A model generated the notes under the pieces. The model did not search any database. It had not been told where the DNA came from and saw nothing but the letters and a program-made list of their open reading frames with translations. A stretch of DNA of 11,224 nucleotides, taken from positions 1 through 11,224 of the forward strand of contig JAURNA010000204.1 in NCBI GenBank assembly GCA_030830385.1, read 5' to 3'. Below, piece by piece: positions 1-7,988 of this stretch (its first letter is position 1; the number at the start of each line of letters is the position of its first letter). The stretch is from Crocinitomicaceae bacterium (GTDB lineage Bacteria; Bacteroidota; Bacteroidia; Flavobacteriales_D; Crocinitomicaceae). The translations under genes were made by a program, and so were the position numbers.

Positions 1-2267
1 AGCATCCTGATGCCGATCGACTCAAGGTAACGACGGTTTCTGTCGGAACCGATGAGAACCTACAGATCGTCTGTGGTGCACCGAATGTGACTGCGGGTCA
101 GAAAGTGATCGTAGCCACAGTAGGGACCACGCTTTATCCATCCCCTGAGGAGCCTTTCAAAATCAAGAAAGCCAAAATTCGCGGAGTAGAATCGGTGGGT
201 ATGTTGTGCGCCGAGGATGAGCTTGGACTTGGAACCTCTCACGATGGTATACTCATTCTGCCGGAAGATGTATCCGTGGGAAGCGAAGCGGCAAAGTACT
301 TCGACCTCGAAGATGATTATCAGCTGGAAATCGGACTAACTCCGAATCGTGCAGATGCAATGGGACACATGGGAGTAGCGCGCGATTTGGTCGCTTTTCT
401 GAATGTTCACAGGAATGCAAATGTACGGTTGAAAACTCCTTCTGTGGAAGCGTTCTCCACTTCGGGAAGCGAACCGCACATCGAGATTTCAGTGGAAGAT
501 AAGAAGAACTGTCCCCGCTATATGGGAACCACGATTAAAGGAGTGAAGGTAGGACCGTCTCCAGCATGGTTGCAAAACCGGTTGCGTTCAATTGGCCTCA
601 CGCCGATCAACAATGTAGTGGACATAACGAATTTTGTAATGCACGAGGCGGGAACACCGTTACACGCATTCGACGCAGCTAAACTGAACGGGAAGATTGT
701 CGTTCGACCGGCAGCGAAAGGTGAGAAATTTACAACGCTCGACGGCGTGGAACGCACGCTTGATGATACAAACCTGATGATCACGAATGGGATTGATTCC
801 CTGTGCATCGCCGGAATTCTCGGTGGACGAGATTCAGGGATTTCTGAAGAAACGAAGGACGTGTTTCTGGAATCTGCGTATTTCGATCCGGTTTCAATCC
901 GTAAAACAGCGAAAATGCACGCATTGAACACAGATGCGTCGTTCCGGTATGAGCGAGGAGTGGATCCAAACATGGCAGATTACTCGCTGAAGCGGGCTGC
1001 ACTCCTGATCCGCGAAATCGCGGGAGGTGAAATTGCGATGAACGTTTCGGATACACGACCCGAACAGGTAACGGGGAAACGCGTTGAGTTCGGCTATGAT
1101 CGCTGCAATGCACTCATTGGAGATAAACTGGATCAAGCGTATATAAATCGCATCCTGAGCGAATTGGATATCCAAGTGATCGAATCGTCTGATTCGAAAG
1201 CAATACTCGAAATTCCACCCTATCGCGTGGATGTATCCCGCGAAGCGGATGTAGTCGAAGAGGTACTTCGCATCCATGGATTCAACCGCGTACCGATTCC
1301 GGAAAAACTGAATACTTCAATTGGAATTTTTCCGGCACTGGACACAGAGAAAGTGCAAACGACGATTTCTGAGCAGTTGGTAGGACTTGGTTTTATAGAA
1401 ACAATGAACAACTCGCTGACGCGAACGGAATACGTGGAAAAACTCGGAGGAGAAGCCTTGAAGTCAGAGCGAAATGTCCCCATTTTGAATCCGTTGAGTC
1501 AGGATTTGGACACGATGAGGCAGTCCCTGCTATTCGGATTGATGGAAACCGTCGTTCACAACCAGAATCGTCAGCACCCGGATCTCCGTGTGTTTGAATT
1601 CGGAAAGGTGTATCATCAATTTGATACCGAATACGCCGAAAACAAACGTTTGGTCATTGGTTTGAGTGGTCGAAAAGAAGCAGAACAGTGGAATTCGAGC
1701 AACGACACGGCAAATTTCTACAGCATCAAAGGAATTGCATCGGCCATTTTGGAACGATTGGGACTCAACGGAATGGTACGCGAAAAAGCCTTGAAAAATA
1801 CCCTGTTGCAAGACGGGGTTCAACTCTACGTACTCAAGCGGAAAGTAGCCGAGATCGGATGGGTTAGAATGAATGTTCGCAAGCATTTCGGTATCAAACA
1901 AGATGTTTTCGTAGCGGATTTTGATTGGGACGCCCTGATGGATAGCGTAAAAATGGTGAAGGTGAAATACGCGGAATTGCCGAAATCATTTTCGGTTCGC
2001 CGTGATTTTTCGCTGCTACTTGACAACAAGGTAACATTTGGGGAGATTGCGGAGATAGCGCTCAATACAGACAAGAAAATCCTGCAGGAAGTAGGACTGT
2101 TTGATGTATACGAAGGAAATCAGCTCGATGCAGGTAAGAAGTCGTACGCGGTATCCTTCCGTTTCCAGGATGCGGAAAAAACATTGAAGGATCAGCAAGT
2201 GGATGCCGTAATGGAAAAAATCCGCACCTCTTTGGAATCTCAGTTGGGAGCTGAATTACGATCGTAA
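1..2267 (+). CDS. pheT: Phenylalanyl-tRNA synthetase beta subunit (5' end outside window)
   Basis: Beta chain of the cytosolic alpha2-beta2 enzyme that charges tRNA-Phe. The frame is open from base 3, so the N-terminus (roughly 45-55 residues by family length) is missing; 754 residues are visible. Domains by visible residue number: the EMAP/OB tRNA-binding domain opens the window (HPDADRLKV, then IVCGAPNV at 23-30); a B3/B4 editing domain lies at about 170-345 (NNVVDITNFVMHE, GLTPIN before it); B5 at about 359-430 (PPYRVDVSREADVVEEVLRIHG); a synthetase-like core follows; the FDX-ACB anticodon-binding domain is at about 660-754 (LPKSFSVRRDFSLLLD). The partner pheS is not in the window, which fits Bacteroidota, where pheS and pheT are often unlinked (recollection, not checked). 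No internal break is seen. bioD follows after 6 bp and is probably co-transcribed. Identity is very secure. Confidence 0.97.
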   Translation, partial: HPDADRLKVTTVSVGTDENLQIVCGAPNVTAGQKVIVATVGTTLYPSPEEPFKIKKAKIRGVESVGMLCAEDELGLGTSHDGILILPEDVSVGSEAAKYFDLEDDYQLEIGLTPNRADAMGHMGVARDLVAFLNVHRNANVRLKTPSVEAFSTSGSEPHIEISVEDKKNCPRYMGTTIKGVKVGPSPAWLQNRLRSIGLTPINNVVDITNFVMHEAGTPLHAFDAAKLNGKIVVRPAAKGEKFTTLDGVERTLDDTNLMITNGIDSLCIAGILGGRDSGISEETKDVFLESAYFDPVSIRKTAKMHALNTDASFRYERGVDPNMADYSLKRAALLIREIAGGEIAMNVSDTRPEQVTGKRVEFGYDRCNALIGDKLDQAYINRILSELDIQVIESSDSKAILEIPPYRVDVSREADVVEEVLRIHGFNRVPIPEKLNTSIGIFPALDTEKVQTTISEQLVGLGFIETMNNSLTRTEYVEKLGGEALKSERNVPILNPLSQDLDTMRQSLLFGLMETVVHNQNRQHPDLRVFEFGKVYHQFDTEYAENKRLVIGLSGRKEAEQWNSSNDTANFYSIKGIASAILERLGLNGMVREKALKNTLLQDGVQLYVLKRKVAEIGWVRMNVRKHFGIKQDVFVADFDWDALMDSVKMVKVKYAELPKSFSVRRDFSLLLDNKVTFGEIAEIALNTDKKILQEVGLFDVYEGNQLDAGKKSYAVSFRFQDAEKTLKDQQVDAVMEKIRTSLESQLGAELRS

Positions 2268-2273
2268 TACACC

Positions 2274-2894
2274 ATGGCAACGAGAATTGTGGTAACCGGA
2301 ATTGGAACCGATGTTGGAAAAACGGTTGTGAGCGCCATATTGACCGAAGCGCTGAAAGCATCCTATTGGAAACCCGTACAGGCGGGAGATCTGGAGCATT
2401 CCGATTCCATCAAAATTCAGAACTGGGCTCCATCTGGAACGATTTTAACCGAAGCATTTCGACTCACGGAACCGATGTCACCGCATGCCGCAGCAGCCAT
2501 CGACGGTGTTGAAATCGGGGAACGGGATTTATCAATTCCACAAGTGGAAGGAAATTTGATTATCGAAGGAGCCGGTGGGCTCATGGTTCCCATCAATAGC
2601 CAGGGTCTTACGTATTGTGATGTGTTCCAAAAATGGAATCTCCCCGTAGTTGTTGTTTCACGTCATTATCTGGGAAGCATCAATCATACCCTGATGACAA
2701 CAAGTCTTTTGAAACAGCGAAACATTCCTGTTGCAGGGCTGATTTTCGTGGGAGATGAACATCCAACTACAGAAGAAATCATCAAAACGACCACTCAATT
2801 ACCGATCATAGGTCGCGTTCCAATAGCAGATACAATCTCGCGTGAATTTATTGAAGAACAGGCAAGCCGTGAGGAGTGGCAAACGATCCAATGA
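2274..2894 (+). CDS. bioD: ATP-dependent dethiobiotin synthetase
   Basis: Closes the ureido ring of dethiobiotin from 7,8-diaminopelargonate, CO2 and ATP, the penultimate step of biotin synthesis, in the cytosol. The 206-residue protein has the family's P-loop GIGTDVGKT at residues 9-17, the substrate lysine in YWKPVQAG (K33), the EGAGGLMVP motif at 98-106 (ExAGG...P, phosphate and Mg contacts) and a late SRHYLGSINHTL segment (129-140) matching the family's LGTINH. Length is slightly below the E. coli enzyme but complete. The ATG at 2274 lies directly before the first beta strand (RIVVTG), and no upstream in-frame alternative exists, because pheT's stop is 6 bp before. No Shine-Dalgarno is visible. 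Its stop overlaps the bioA start as ATGA, so translation of the two consecutive biotin enzymes is probably coupled. Confidence 0.96.
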   Translation: MATRIVVTGIGTDVGKTVVSAILTEALKASYWKPVQAGDLEHSDSIKIQNWAPSGTILTEAFRLTEPMSPHAAAAIDGVEIGERDLSIPQVEGNLIIEGAGGLMVPINSQGLTYCDVFQKWNLPVVVVSRHYLGSINHTLMTTSLLKQRNIPVAGLIFVGDEHPTTEEIIKTTTQLPIIGRVPIADTISREFIEEQASREEWQTIQ

Positions 2895-4162
2895 GTATTT
2901 CGGAAAACGATAAAAAGCACGTCTGGCATCCGTTCACACAACATCGAACGGCGGAAAATCCAATTGTCATTGAGCGCGCTGAAGGTTCATGGTTGTTTGG
3001 CGAAGACGGCCAAAAATACCTCGATGCCAACTCTTCCTGGTGGGTGAATACGCACGGTCACGGTCATCCGCACATTCAGGAAGCCATCCATCAACAGTTT
3101 TCGACACTCGATCATGTGGTATTCGCCGGAGTTACGCATCCCAAAGCAGTTGAACTTGCGATGCGCATCACGGGACTGATGCCTGGTCATTTTCAAAGGG
3201 TTTTTTACTCGGATAACGGTTCTACAGCAGTTGAGGTAGCGCTGAAAATGGTCTTGCAGTTTTGGCACAATCGGGGAGAGAAGAAACAGAAGTTCATGGC
3301 ACTATCCGGTTCATATCACGGCGATACGTTCGGGGCGATGTCCGTAGGGCAACGAGGATATTTCAACGCGCCATTCGAACCACTCTTTTTTGAAGCGGAT
3401 TACCTGGACTTTCCCACCGGAGAAAATGATCAGGAAATTCTCCAGAATGCAGAACGTTGGTTCGCCTCAGGCAAGTTTGCAGGATTGATCGTAGAGCCAC
3501 TTGTGCAGGGTGCTGCGGGAATGCGCATGTATTCTCCCGAATTTCTGGATGTACTTGTGCAATGCGCAAAAAAATATGATGTAAAGGTCATTTTTGATGA
3601 GGTCATGACCGGCTTTGGGCGAACTGGAAAGATGTTTGCTATGGATCACTGTCAGGAAAAACCCGATTTGGTTGCCCTGTCGAAGGGAGTTGCCGGAGGA
3701 ACGTTACCCATGGGTTTAACGGTTACCGGAAATGATATGTACGAGGCGTTTCTGGACGAACAGATCTCCAAAGCATTTTTACACGGACATTCGTTTACGG
3801 CGAATCCGATTATCTGTGCAGCTGCCTGTGCCAGCCTTGATTTGTTTGAGCAAGATCAAACATGGAAAAACATTGAATCCATTGGTGAATGGAACCGCAA
3901 TTTTGCCAGTGAACTTGCAGAATTAAAGTGCATTGATGAGGTTCGGCAAACCGGAACGATTTTGGCGTTCGAAATAGACACAGGTGAAGAATCGGGCTAT
4001 TTTTCATCCATTCGCGAACAAGCCTATCGTTATTTCCTAGACAACGAATTGCTCATCCGACCTCTCGGAAATGTCATTTTTGTAAATCCTCCCTATTGCA
4101 TTACGAAAGAGGAGCATACAGATATGAGCAAGAAAATAATTGACTTTTTACGGAGTTTGTAG
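2891..4162 (+). CDS. bioA: Adenosylmethionine-8-amino-7-oxononanoate (DAPA) aminotransferase
   Basis: PLP enzyme that moves the amino group of S-adenosylmethionine onto 7-keto-8-aminopelargonate, giving the diamine that BioD uses. It is fold type I, class III. From the ATG at 2891 the protein has 423 residues, as usual for BioA. Signatures: HVWHPFTQ near the N-terminus (BioA-specific), SSWWVNTHGHGHP, YSDNGSTAVEVALKM, GSYHGDTFGAMSVG, DEVMTGFGRTG with the PLP-pyridine Asp at 236, and the Schiff-base lysine in LSKGVAGG (K265). These BioA motifs separate it from generic omega-aminotransferases. The start is chosen from the ATGA overlap with bioD and a GAGGAG 14 nt upstream (2871-2876). A GTG at 2876 would add five residues and is less likely. 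The gene ends 6 bp from the oppositely oriented aminotransferase gene. Confidence 0.95.
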   Translation: MSISENDKKHVWHPFTQHRTAENPIVIERAEGSWLFGEDGQKYLDANSSWWVNTHGHGHPHIQEAIHQQFSTLDHVVFAGVTHPKAVELAMRITGLMPGHFQRVFYSDNGSTAVEVALKMVLQFWHNRGEKKQKFMALSGSYHGDTFGAMSVGQRGYFNAPFEPLFFEADYLDFPTGENDQEILQNAERWFASGKFAGLIVEPLVQGAAGMRMYSPEFLDVLVQCAKKYDVKVIFDEVMTGFGRTGKMFAMDHCQEKPDLVALSKGVAGGTLPMGLTVTGNDMYEAFLDEQISKAFLHGHSFTANPIICAAACASLDLFEQDQTWKNIESIGEWNRNFASELAELKCIDEVRQTGTILAFEIDTGEESGYFSSIREQAYRYFLDNELLIRPLGNVIFVNPPYCITKEEHTDMSKKIIDFLRSL

Positions 4163-4175
4163 CCGGATTCAAACT
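4154..4175. repeat. Inverted repeat spanning the two convergent stop codons
   Basis: AGTTTG (4154-4159) and CAAACT (4170-4175) are perfect 6-bp arms around a 10-base loop that contains CCGG. The element covers both the bioA stop (TAG, 4160-4162) and the opposing aminotransferase stop (TGA, 4171-4169). It is the only secondary structure at the 3' ends of the two operons, so it could act as a weak bidirectional terminator. The stem is short and AT-rich, and no T-tract follows on either strand, so that role is inference. Confidence 0.35.
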
Positions 4176-5362
4176 GCTGTCTCTTCGATTGCTTCCAGAA
4201 TTATGGCTCCTGCTTTTTCGATTTCTTCCTGTGAAATGTTGATGGGCGGAGAAAGACGAAAACTGTAGGGATGCGATAGAAACCAGAAGGCGATCAACCC
4301 TTTTTCCAGGCATTTTTTTACGACCTTCTCAACGCGTTCGGGTGATTCCATGTCAAAGGCAAACATCATGCCCATGCGTCGCGTTTCCATGATTTCTGAA
4401 CTCTTTGAAACCCTGTTTTCGAGCAGTGCCCCCAATCGTTCTACCTCTTTGAAGTCAATTTCATGTTGCATAACATGCAAACAGGCTTCAGCGGCAGCAC
4501 AAACGACCGGATGTCCGCCAAACGTTGTAATGTGGCCCAGCATGGGGTTGTGTGTGAATTGCTGCAGGTGTTTTTGCGAAGCGACGAGTGCGCCAATGGG
4601 CATTCCTCCGCCGAGTGCTTTTCCAAGCGTCAATATGTCCGGTATGATACCAAAATGTTCGAATGCAAAGCGTTTCCCTGTCCTTCCCATTCCGCATTGA
4701 ATTTCATCAAAAATCAGAAGTGCACCCGTTTCGTCGCATCGTTTTCTGAGTGACTGGAGAAAATTCAGGTCCGGAACCCGAACACCGGCATCGCCCTGAA
4801 CTGTTTCGATGATAACTCCCGCAGTTTTGTCCGTGATTTGGTTCAAATCATCTATGGCGTTGAATCCCAGAAATCGAACATCGGGAAGCAAAGGACGAAA
4901 TGCTTCTTTCTTCGCCTCATTGCCTGAAACGCTCATCGATCCGTGTGTGCTTCCGTGATACGATCCGCGAAAGGAAACCAATTCGGTTCTTCCGGTAACA
5001 CGTTTGACCAGCTTCAGAGCGGCTTCGTTGGCTTCGGTGCCGGAGTTTACCGGATAGACGCAATTCAATGATTCCGGCAGCAGTGATGTCAGTTTCTCCG
5101 CAAAATTCAGCGGACTTCGCTGAACAAATTCTCCGTAAACCATCACGTGCAGGTGTCGATCCGTTTGTTCATGGATGGCCTGAACGACACGAGGGTGGTT
5201 GTGGCCGATGTTATTCACGGCTACACCTGCGATCATGTCCATGTAGGAATTCCCGTCGGTTGTGTAGATGTACAATCCTTCTGCGCGCTCAATTTCGAGC
5301 AGAAACGGAAAAGGTGAAGTTTGCCCCTGGCGTTGTAAAAATCGTTCGGAAATTTCCATCAT
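4169..5362 (-). CDS. Class III PLP-dependent aminotransferase (acetylornithine/ornithine-type family)
   Basis: Cytosolic PLP transaminase of 397 residues, the usual length for ArgD/RocD/GabT-like enzymes. Visible motifs: NNIGHNHPRV (50-59), NSGTEANEAALKL (106-118, phosphate cup), FRGSYHGSTHGSMS (131-144), EIQCGMGRTGKRFA preceded by the PLP-pyridine aspartate D219, and the Schiff-base lysine in LTLGKALGGGMPIG (K248). A C-terminal FRLSPPINI segment (387-395) is typical of the fold. The sequence does not fix the amino donor; acetylornithine, ornithine and other omega-amino substrates are all possible, so no symbol is given. No arg, pro or lys genes are nearby. ATG at 5362 overlaps the preceding stop as ATGA, so it is translationally coupled to the Spy-like gene and forms the last gene of the seven-gene operon. 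It lies tail to tail with bioA, a distant homologue in the same fold class. Confidence 0.88.
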   Translation of the reverse strand: MMEISERFLQRQGQTSPFPFLLEIERAEGLYIYTTDGNSYMDMIAGVAVNNIGHNHPRVVQAIHEQTDRHLHVMVYGEFVQRSPLNFAEKLTSLLPESLNCVYPVNSGTEANEAALKLVKRVTGRTELVSFRGSYHGSTHGSMSVSGNEAKKEAFRPLLPDVRFLGFNAIDDLNQITDKTAGVIIETVQGDAGVRVPDLNFLQSLRKRCDETGALLIFDEIQCGMGRTGKRFAFEHFGIIPDILTLGKALGGGMPIGALVASQKHLQQFTHNPMLGHITTFGGHPVVCAAAEACLHVMQHEIDFKEVERLGALLENRVSKSSEIMETRRMGMMFAFDMESPERVEKVVKKCLEKGLIAFWFLSHPYSFRLSPPINISQEEIEKAGAIILEAIEETAV

Positions 5363-5901
5363 GGATTTTGCTGGTTCTGACGATTTTGCCCTTGCGGACG
5401 CGGGCGGTTTTGATTCCCGTTTCCGTTTGGTTGTGGCTGATGCGGTTGATTAACGCGTCTGAGCAATTCATTCTTGAATTTTTTCTCGGCTTCAAGGAGT
5501 TTCAGCGCCTTTTTGTATCCGATTACTCCCGCCACTTTCTCCGTAGTTTCCTTTTTGATTTCCGCAATTTTGATGTCCATATCGAGAAGCTCCTTTGTCT
5601 TTTTCTCGATGTCTGCTTCCGACATGGATTCATGATTTTTTCTCAGTTGTTTGGCACCTTCGTTGCGCGATTTGCGTTCATTTCTCTTTTTCTTTTCCAT
5701 CTCATTGTACACGGGCCAGAACTTTTCGGCTTCTTCCGCTGTGAGATCAAGTTCTTTTGTAATAAAAGCGATGCGCAGCTGTTCGATTTTATCCTTCTTT
5801 GTTTGCTGATTGTTTTGCTGGGGTTGTGCAAAAGCAAGGGGAACGAGAAACAGGATCATCGCGAATAGGATCAATGTCGGGGTGTTCGTTTTTGCTACCA
5901 T
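5359..5901 (-). CDS. Small periplasmic Spy/CpxP-like protein, possible sensor partner of the ECF module
   Basis: From the ATG at 5901 it encodes 180 residues: a clear signal peptide (hydrophobic 9-25, ending PLAFA before QPQ), a helical, Lys/Glu-rich body, and a tail of Asn, Gln, Pro and Gly from about 151 to the end. The motif ITKELDLTAEEAEKFWPVYN (47-66) recalls the LTxxQ-type repeat of Spy/CpxP envelope chaperones and the small Bacteroidota proteins often labelled sensor of ECF-type sigma factor. Longer starts at 5934 and 5949 are in frame but put charged residues ahead of the signal peptide and overlap the anti-sigma gene by 20 and 35 bp; the 5901 start lies 13 bp past that stop. Export is well supported. 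A role in sensing misfolded envelope protein and feeding back on the sigma factor is inference from gene order. Confidence 0.78.
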   Translation of the reverse strand: MVAKTNTPTLILFAMILFLVPLAFAQPQQNNQQTKKDKIEQLRIAFITKELDLTAEEAEKFWPVYNEMEKKKRNERKSRNEGAKQLRKNHESMSEADIEKKTKELLDMDIKIAEIKKETTEKVAGVIGYKKALKLLEAEKKFKNELLRRVNQPHQPQPNGNGNQNRPRPQGQNRQNQQNP

Positions 5902-5914
5902 ACGAGTGTGTGTT

Positions 5915-6433
5915 TTAAATAAATATTTCTTCATCTTCGCTACGTTCATCCGGGTCGTAACCTTCTTTCATGAGGTATTCAAGGATGTCGTCGACGTCTA
6001 TATCGTCGAGATTAGGCTCAGGCACTGTGGTAGTAGTGGTTGCCGTTGAATCTGAATCCGGTGTTTCGGGTTCATTCTTGGTTTCCGCATCCAAATTCGA
6101 GTGTGGAATGTGCTGAATGATCATATCCAGGTTAAACTCATCGATGTTTTCATCCACGTAGGCTACCACATCATCATGTCCCAATTCCCGCAGCGTCTGC
6201 AACGGGTTTGTGTCCGGTTGTGTTCCCGGTAAAAAGGGCAGTATAATGATCACAACCGCCGCAACGGCAGCAGCGGATAGCCATGTGCTTCTTCGTTTGA
6301 ATAGCGGTATGACGGATGCCTTTTTCGATTCGGATTCAGAAACGTTAGCGGCTAATTCACGGAAATATGCATTTTCCGGAACGTTTACCTTACGGGGTTT
6401 CAGATGATCCAATATGTTTTTTTCTTCGGCCAT
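5915..6433 (-). CDS. Single-pass membrane protein, probable anti-sigma factor
   Basis: 172 residues with a cytoplasmic N-terminal part (1-48), one transmembrane helix at about 51-69 (WLSAAAVAAVVIIILPFLPG) preceded by the basic FKRRS stop, and an outer part ending in a very acidic tail (about 120-172, with a run of Thr at 132-136 and many Asp/Glu). The N-terminal VPENAYFRELAANV resembles the short VPExYF segment I associate with Bacteroidota membrane proteins encoded beside ECF sigma genes (from memory). No HxxxCxxC zinc anti-sigma motif is present, so it is not a ZAS-type factor. It starts 24 bp after the sigma gene, the normal place for an anti-sigma. Topology is seen in the sequence; sigma binding is inferred from position and layout. 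Confidence 0.75.
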   Translation of the reverse strand: MAEEKNILDHLKPRKVNVPENAYFRELAANVSESESKKASVIPLFKRRSTWLSAAAVAAVVIIILPFLPGTQPDTNPLQTLRELGHDDVVAYVDENIDEFNLDMIIQHIPHSNLDAETKNEPETPDSDSTATTTTTVPEPNLDDIDVDDILEYLMKEGYDPDERSEDEEIFI

Positions 6434-6457
6434 TTACGAATTAGATGGTTTATTCAC

Positions 6458-7021
6458 CTAAAGGTTTAATTGACGGATTAAAAATGCTTCAATTTTTTTT
6501 CTCGCGTGATGATAATTTGCCTTGAGCGCCCCTTCACTGGTGCCCAGACGAGCGGCGATCTCTGAAAACTTCAAATCTTCAAAATAGCGAAGCTGAAACA
6601 CAAGTGCTTGTTTTTCGGGCAAGGCATCCATGGCTTTTTGCAATGCATCGGATAGGGTAGCCTCGTTCAGTTGATCCAAACCTGCATGACCCGCAATAAT
6701 TTCTATTACGGGAGGATCCACATCAACTCCGGTTCTTCTTTTTTCTTTTTCCAGGAAGTTCAGTGTTTCGTTTCGCGCAATGCGGTACATCCATGTATAC
6801 AGATTGGATTCTCTTCTGAATTCTCCCAGGTTTTGATACACTTTCACCAGGACATCCTGTAAAACATCGTTGGTAATCTCATGATTTCGGGTTATTCTCC
6901 GAATTTGGGAATAGAGTACCCGGCCGTATTTCTCAACGAGTTGAGCAAATGCCCGCTGAGCAGAACTGCCGCCTTCCATAAAAAGGGAGACAATCTCCTG
7001 ATCTTCGGGGTGGTTGCTCAT
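6458..7021 (-). CDS. ECF-type RNA polymerase sigma factor
   Basis: 187 residues with the two-domain architecture of group 4 sigma factors, lacking regions 1 and 3. Region 2 spans about 24-92 with the -10 recognition and core-binding stretch DVLQDVLVKVYQNLGEF (52-68) and TWMYRIARN (76-84). Region 4 spans about 125-180 with LPEKQALVFQLRYFEDL followed by the helix-turn-helix FSEIAARLGTSEGALKANYHHARKKI (152-177). The start at 7021 lies 4 bp after the transketolase C-subunit stop, inside a small ATGA tandem (see findings). Upstream in-frame codons do not lengthen it usefully. It is followed by a membrane anti-sigma-like gene, so activity is probably set by release from that protein. Its own position inside the operon means its supply would follow transketolase transcription unless an internal promoter exists. 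The regulon cannot be told from the window. Confidence 0.93.
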   Translation of the reverse strand: MSNHPEDQEIVSLFMEGGSSAQRAFAQLVEKYGRVLYSQIRRITRNHEITNDVLQDVLVKVYQNLGEFRRESNLYTWMYRIARNETLNFLEKEKRRTGVDVDPPVIEIIAGHAGLDQLNEATLSDALQKAMDALPEKQALVFQLRYFEDLKFSEIAARLGTSEGALKANYHHARKKIEAFLIRQLNL

Positions 7022-7025
7022 TCAT

Positions 7026-7988
7026 TCATTTTCGTTTCAAAACAGCTTGAGCGGCGGCGACAACATTCGGCGTATCGATGTTGTACTTGGCCATAAGTTC
7101 ATCGGGTTTGCCGCTTTCTCCGAATGTATCATTTACTCCTACATATTCCTGAGGAGTGGGATTGTTTCGGCTCAATACCTGCGCGACGGAATCTCCAAGA
7201 CCTCCGTAAATCATGTGTTCTTCTGCGGTAACCACGCACCCCGTTTTGGCTACGGAACGAAGAATTGCTTCCTCATCAAGTGGTTTAATGGTATGCATAT
7301 TGATTACTTCAGCTGAAATTCCCTGATTGCGCAGTTCTTCGGCGGCTTCGATAGATTTCCAGACCAGGTGGCCGCATGCAATGATGGTAACATCGTTGCC
7401 CTCCATGAGCACATCGGCCTTACCAATTGTGAAGTGAGCATCCGGTTGTGTAAAGATTGGAACTGCAGGACGACCAAATCTCAGGTACACGGGACCGTTT
7501 AAATCGGCAATGGCAATGGTTGCTTGTTTCGTCTGATTGAAGTCACACGGAACGATTACCGTCATATTCGGAAGCATTTTCATCATTCCGATGTCTTCGA
7601 GAATTTGGTGTGTTGCACCGTCTTCACCCAGTGTTAAACCGGCATGAGAAGCACAGATTTTTACGTTTTTTTTTGAGTAGGCCACCGATTGCCGAATTTG
7701 ATCATACACACGTCCGGTAGAAAAGTTGGCGAAGGTTCCTGTATATGGGATTTTTCCTCCAACGGCCATTCCGGCAGCGAGTCCGATCATGTTTGCTTCA
7801 GCAATTCCAACCTGGAAAAAGCGTTCCGGGAATGCATTCTTGAAAGCGTCCATTTTGAGTGAGCCTGTCAGGTCGGCGCACAATCCTACAACTTCTTTAT
7901 TTTGCTTGGCGATTTCCAACAGACCTTCGCCAAATCCGGAGCGAGTGTCTTTTTTTCCAAGTACTTCGAAGGTAGCTACTTCAGTCAT
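7026..7988 (-). CDS. Transketolase, C-terminal subunit
   Basis: Second half of a two-gene thiamine-diphosphate transketolase (non-oxidative pentose phosphate pathway, cytosolic). It has 320 residues. The pyrimidine-binding domain (about 5-170) holds the catalytic glutamate that activates the cofactor in [14 protein letters not shown] (E64) and the loop [15 protein letters not shown] (114-128). The C-terminal transketolase domain (about 185-310) ends with [18 protein letters not shown]. The missing pyrophosphate half is supplied by the gene at 9338-10180. Split transketolases are known in Bacteroidota and some other lineages; here the halves are separated by a 1.35-kb gene instead of being adjacent. 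ATG at 7988 overlaps the VWA stop as ATGA. A 9-A run lies in codons 105-108. A DXS or dehydrogenase E1-beta identity is disfavoured by the transketolase-type termini and partner. Confidence 0.92.
   Translation of the reverse strand: MTEVATFEVLGKKDTRSGFGEGLLEIAKQNKEVVGLCADLTGSLKMDAFKNAFPERFFQVGIAEANMIGLAAGMAVGGKIPYTGTFANFSTGRVYDQIRQSVAYSKKNVKICASHAGLTLGEDGATHQILEDIGMMKMLPNMTVIVPCDFNQTKQATIAIADLNGPVYLRFGRPAVPIFTQPDAHFTIGKADVLMEGNDVTIIACGHLVWKSIEAAEELRNQGISAEVINMHTIKPLDEEAILRSVAKTGCVVTAEEHMIYGGLGDSVAQVLSRNNPTPQEYVGVNDTFGESGKPDELMAKYNIDTPNVVAAAQAVLKRK

Noticed and set aside
2268..2273. Terminator or promoter between pheT and bioD
   Set aside because: The gap is only 6 bp and shows no hairpin; the genes are more simply one transcript.
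2876..2890. GTG at 2876 as the bioA start
   Set aside because: It would add five residues with no family match and a deeper overlap with bioD. The ATG at 2891 makes the standard ATGA coupling and has a GAGGAG upstream.
5068..5868. Long plus-strand open frame of 266 codons, antisense to three minus-strand genes
   Set aside because: It crosses the junction of the aminotransferase and Spy-like genes, both with clear family motifs. Its Phe/Leu/Arg-rich product is what the complement of Lys/Glu-rich coding DNA gives, with no domain or start context.
6493..6500. Eight-A run near the end of the sigma factor gene as a phase-variation switch
   Set aside because: The run encodes the ordinary Arg-Lys-Lys of the region 4 helix, and a slip there would alter only the last dozen residues or so. 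Without strain data this is not supportable.
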